Assembly: GCA_003500165.1 (NCBI GenBank)
Contig: DNSZ01000276.1
Coordinates: 1 to 15,202 of the forward strand
Length of the DNA: 15,202 bases
Source of the DNA: Paracoccaceae bacterium
GTDB lineage: Bacteria > Pseudomonadota > Alphaproteobacteria > Rhodobacterales > Rhodobacteraceae
Direction of reading: 5' to 3'
Shown here: positions 13,275 through 15,202 of the stretch, piece by piece
Position numbering within the stretch: position 1 is the stretch's first letter
Layout of the letters: every line of letters starts with the position of its first letter
Position numbers and translations under genes: made by a program
The notes under the pieces: generated by a model
What the model was told of the DNA's origin: nothing
What the model saw: the letters and a program-made list of their open reading frames with translations, nothing else
Database searches by the model: none

Positions 13275-15202
13275 ATGAACATCGAGAAATTCACAGACCG
13301 TGCCAAGGGGTTCCTGCAGGCCGCGCAGACCATCGCGATGCGGGAAAACCACCAGCGGGTGTTGCCCGAGCATCTGCTGAAGGCGCTGATGGACGACCCC
13401 GAGGGGCTGGCGACGAACCTGATCAATGCGGCGGGCGGCGATGCGCGCATGGTGCGGGCCAATGTCGACGCCGCGGTCACCAAACTGCCCAGGGTCACCG
13501 GGGCGGGCGACCAGATCTATATCGACACGAGCCTTGCCCGGGTGCTCGACGAGGCCGAGAAGCTGGCCCGGAAAGCCGGCGATTCCTTCGTCCCGGTGGA
13601 GCGCATCCTGACCGCGCTCGCCATCGTCAAATCCGAGGCGCAGAAGGCGCTGGCCGCCGGCAATGTCACCGCCCAGGGGCTGAACCAGGCGATCAACGAT
13701 GTGCGCAAGGGGCGCACCGCCGATTCCGCTTCGGCCGAGGACAGCTATGAGGCGCTGTCGAAATATGCCCGCGATCTGACCGAGGCCGCGCGCGAGGGCA
13801 AGATCGACCCGATCATCGGCCGCGACGACGAAATCCGCCGCACCATGCAGGTGCTGAGCCGGCGGACCAAGAACAACCCGGTGCTGATCGGCGACCCGGG
13901 CGTCGGCAAGACCGCCATCGCCGAGGGGCTGGCGCTGCGGATCGTCGATGGCGACGTGCCCGAGAGTTTGTTGAACAAGCGGCTGCTGGCGCTCGACATG
14001 GGGGCGCTGATCGCGGGTGCGAAATACCGCGGCGAGTTCGAGGAACGGCTGAAGGCGGTGCTGTCGGAGGTCACCGCGGCGGCGGGCGAGATCGTGCTGT
14101 TCATCGACGAGATGCACACGCTCGTTGGCGCGGGCAAGGCCGATGGCGCGATGGACGCCTCGAACCTGCTGAAGCCTGCGCTGGCGCGCGGCGAGTTGCA
14201 CTGCGTCGGTGCCACCACGCTTGACGAATACCGCAAGCATGTGGAAAAGGACGCCGCGCTGGCCCGTCGGTTCCAGCCGATCTTTGTCGACGAACCCACG
14301 GTCGCCGACACGATCTCGATCCTGCGCGGCATCAAGGAGAAATACGAACTGCATCACGGGGTGCGGATTTCGGATGCGGCGCTGGTTGCCGCGGCGCAAT
14401 TGTCGAACCGCTACATCACCGACCGGTTCCTGCCCGACAAGGCGATCGACCTGGTCGACGAGGCGGCCAGCCGGTTGCGGATGGAAGTCGATTCAAAGCC
14501 CGAGGAACTCGATGCGCTCGACCGCCAGATCCTGCAGATGCAGATCGAGGCCGAGGCGCTGAAGAAGGAAACCGATGCGGCCTCGGCCGACCGGCTGGAG
14601 AAGCTGGAACGCGAACTGGCCGATCTGCAGGAACAATCGGCGCAGATGACGGCGCGCTGGCAGGCCGAGCGTGACAAGCTGAGCCAGGCGCGCGACGTCA
14701 AGGAACAGCTCGACCGCGCGCGGGCCGAACTCGATCAGGTCAAGCGCGAGGGCAATCTGGCCCGGGCCGGCGAGCTTTCCTATGGCATCATCCCGGGGCT
14801 GGAGAAGCAACTGGCCGAGGCCGAAGAGGCCGAGGATCAGGGCGCGATGGTCGAAGAGGCCGTGCGCCCCGAGCAGATCGCCGAGGTGGTCGAACGCTGG
14901 ACCGGGGTGCCCACATCGCGGATGCTCGAAGGCGAGCGCGAGAAACTCCTGCGGATGGAGGAGGAACTGGGCCGTCGGGTGATCGGGCAGAAGGCCGCGG
15001 TCACCGCCGTGTCGAACGCGGTGCGCCGCGCGCGCGCCGGCCTGCAGGACCCGAACCGGCCCCTGGGCTCGTTCCTGTTTCTGGGCCCCACCGGCGTCGG
15101 CAAGACCGAACTGACCAAGGCGCTGGCCGAATTCCTGTTCGACGATGACGGCGCGATGGTGCGCATCGACATGTCGGAATTCATGGAAAAGCACTCGGTC
15201 GC
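13275..15202 (+). CDS. clpB: ClpB disaggregase (3' end outside the window)
   Basis: The first 642 residues of the Hsp100 disaggregase, which with DnaK/DnaJ/GrpE pulls polypeptides out of aggregates using ATP in the cytosol. Residues 1-145 are the N-terminal Clp repeat domain. NBD1 has Walker A GDPGVGKT (206-213), Walker B FIDE (E279) and arginine fingers R331/R332. The coiled-coil middle domain spans about 400-525 and sets this protein apart from ClpA and ClpC. NBD2 begins near 550, with VVERWTGVPTSRM and Walker A GPTGVGKT (604-611). About 220-230 residues are missing beyond the right edge. The ATG has AGGAG 6 bases upstream. An internal start giving the short ClpB form may exist near the NBD1 boundary but was not located. 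The frame is intact throughout. Confidence 0.97.
   Translation, partial: MNIEKFTDRAKGFLQAAQTIAMRENHQRVLPEHLLKALMDDPEGLATNLINAAGGDARMVRANVDAAVTKLPRVTGAGDQIYIDTSLARVLDEAEKLARKAGDSFVPVERILTALAIVKSEAQKALAAGNVTAQGLNQAINDVRKGRTADSASAEDSYEALSKYARDLTEAAREGKIDPIIGRDDEIRRTMQVLSRRTKNNPVLIGDPGVGKTAIAEGLALRIVDGDVPESLLNKRLLALDMGALIAGAKYRGEFEERLKAVLSEVTAAAGEIVLFIDEMHTLVGAGKADGAMDASNLLKPALARGELHCVGATTLDEYRKHVEKDAALARRFQPIFVDEPTVADTISILRGIKEKYELHHGVRISDAALVAAAQLSNRYITDRFLPDKAIDLVDEAASRLRMEVDSKPEELDALDRQILQMQIEAEALKKETDAASADRLEKLERELADLQEQSAQMTARWQAERDKLSQARDVKEQLDRARAELDQVKREGNLARAGELSYGIIPGLEKQLAEAEEAEDQGAMVEEAVRPEQIAEVVERWTGVPTSRMLEGEREKLLRMEEELGRRVIGQKAAVTAVSNAVRRARAGLQDPNRPLGSFLFLGPTGVGKTELTKALAEFLFDDDGAMVRIDMSEFMEKHSV

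Overview
The window looks like the chromosome of a GC-rich alphaproteobacterium, most likely a member of the Rhodobacterales (Roseobacter/Paracoccus type). The reasons are the strong G/C bias at third codon positions, the order purL, then bolA, then a CGFS glutaredoxin, the DUF1272 gene beside pyrF, and a LysR regulator starting MDWDKLRIF. The affiliation is inferred from family recollection, not from a search. I saw no rRNA, tRNA, CRISPR array, insertion sequence or integrase.

Positions 1-4251 (all minus strand) read, in transcription order: purL (FGAM synthase II); a 158-aa four-helix membrane protein whose ATG overlaps the purL stop; an EmrE/Qac-type SMR efflux protein; then a compact run of bolA, a 58-aa, a 74-aa and an 85-aa single-pass membrane protein, and monothiol glutaredoxin grxD (cut by the window edge). 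All four junctions of this last run are ATGA stop/start overlaps, which suggests one translationally coupled unit. It places three unrecognised small membrane proteins between two partners known to share a [2Fe-2S] cluster. This is the best candidate for something undescribed in the window. The 58-aa member is easily missed by annotation.

Positions 4252-4992 hold a divergent promoter region with a 14-bp dyad, two small plus-strand genes for hydrophobic proteins, and a strong hairpin terminator able to work in both directions. Positions 5003-6938 (minus) carry a secreted MltB-type lytic transglycosylase and a LysR-type regulator, separated by a rho-independent terminator and an unexplained inverted-repeat element.

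Positions 7088-12008 (plus) carry an 1131-aa fused indolepyruvate ferredoxin oxidoreductase, divergent from the LysR gene, followed by a secreted tannase/feruloyl-esterase-family protein. Together these may serve aromatic compound use, with the LysR protein as possible local regulator. Positions 12060-13092 (minus) hold a DUF1272 zinc-binding-type protein and pyrF, 22 bases apart. From 13275 to the right edge runs clpB (plus, truncated by the window), preceded by a sequence resembling a heat-shock sigma-32 promoter.

No stretch longer than about 210 bases lacks a gene.
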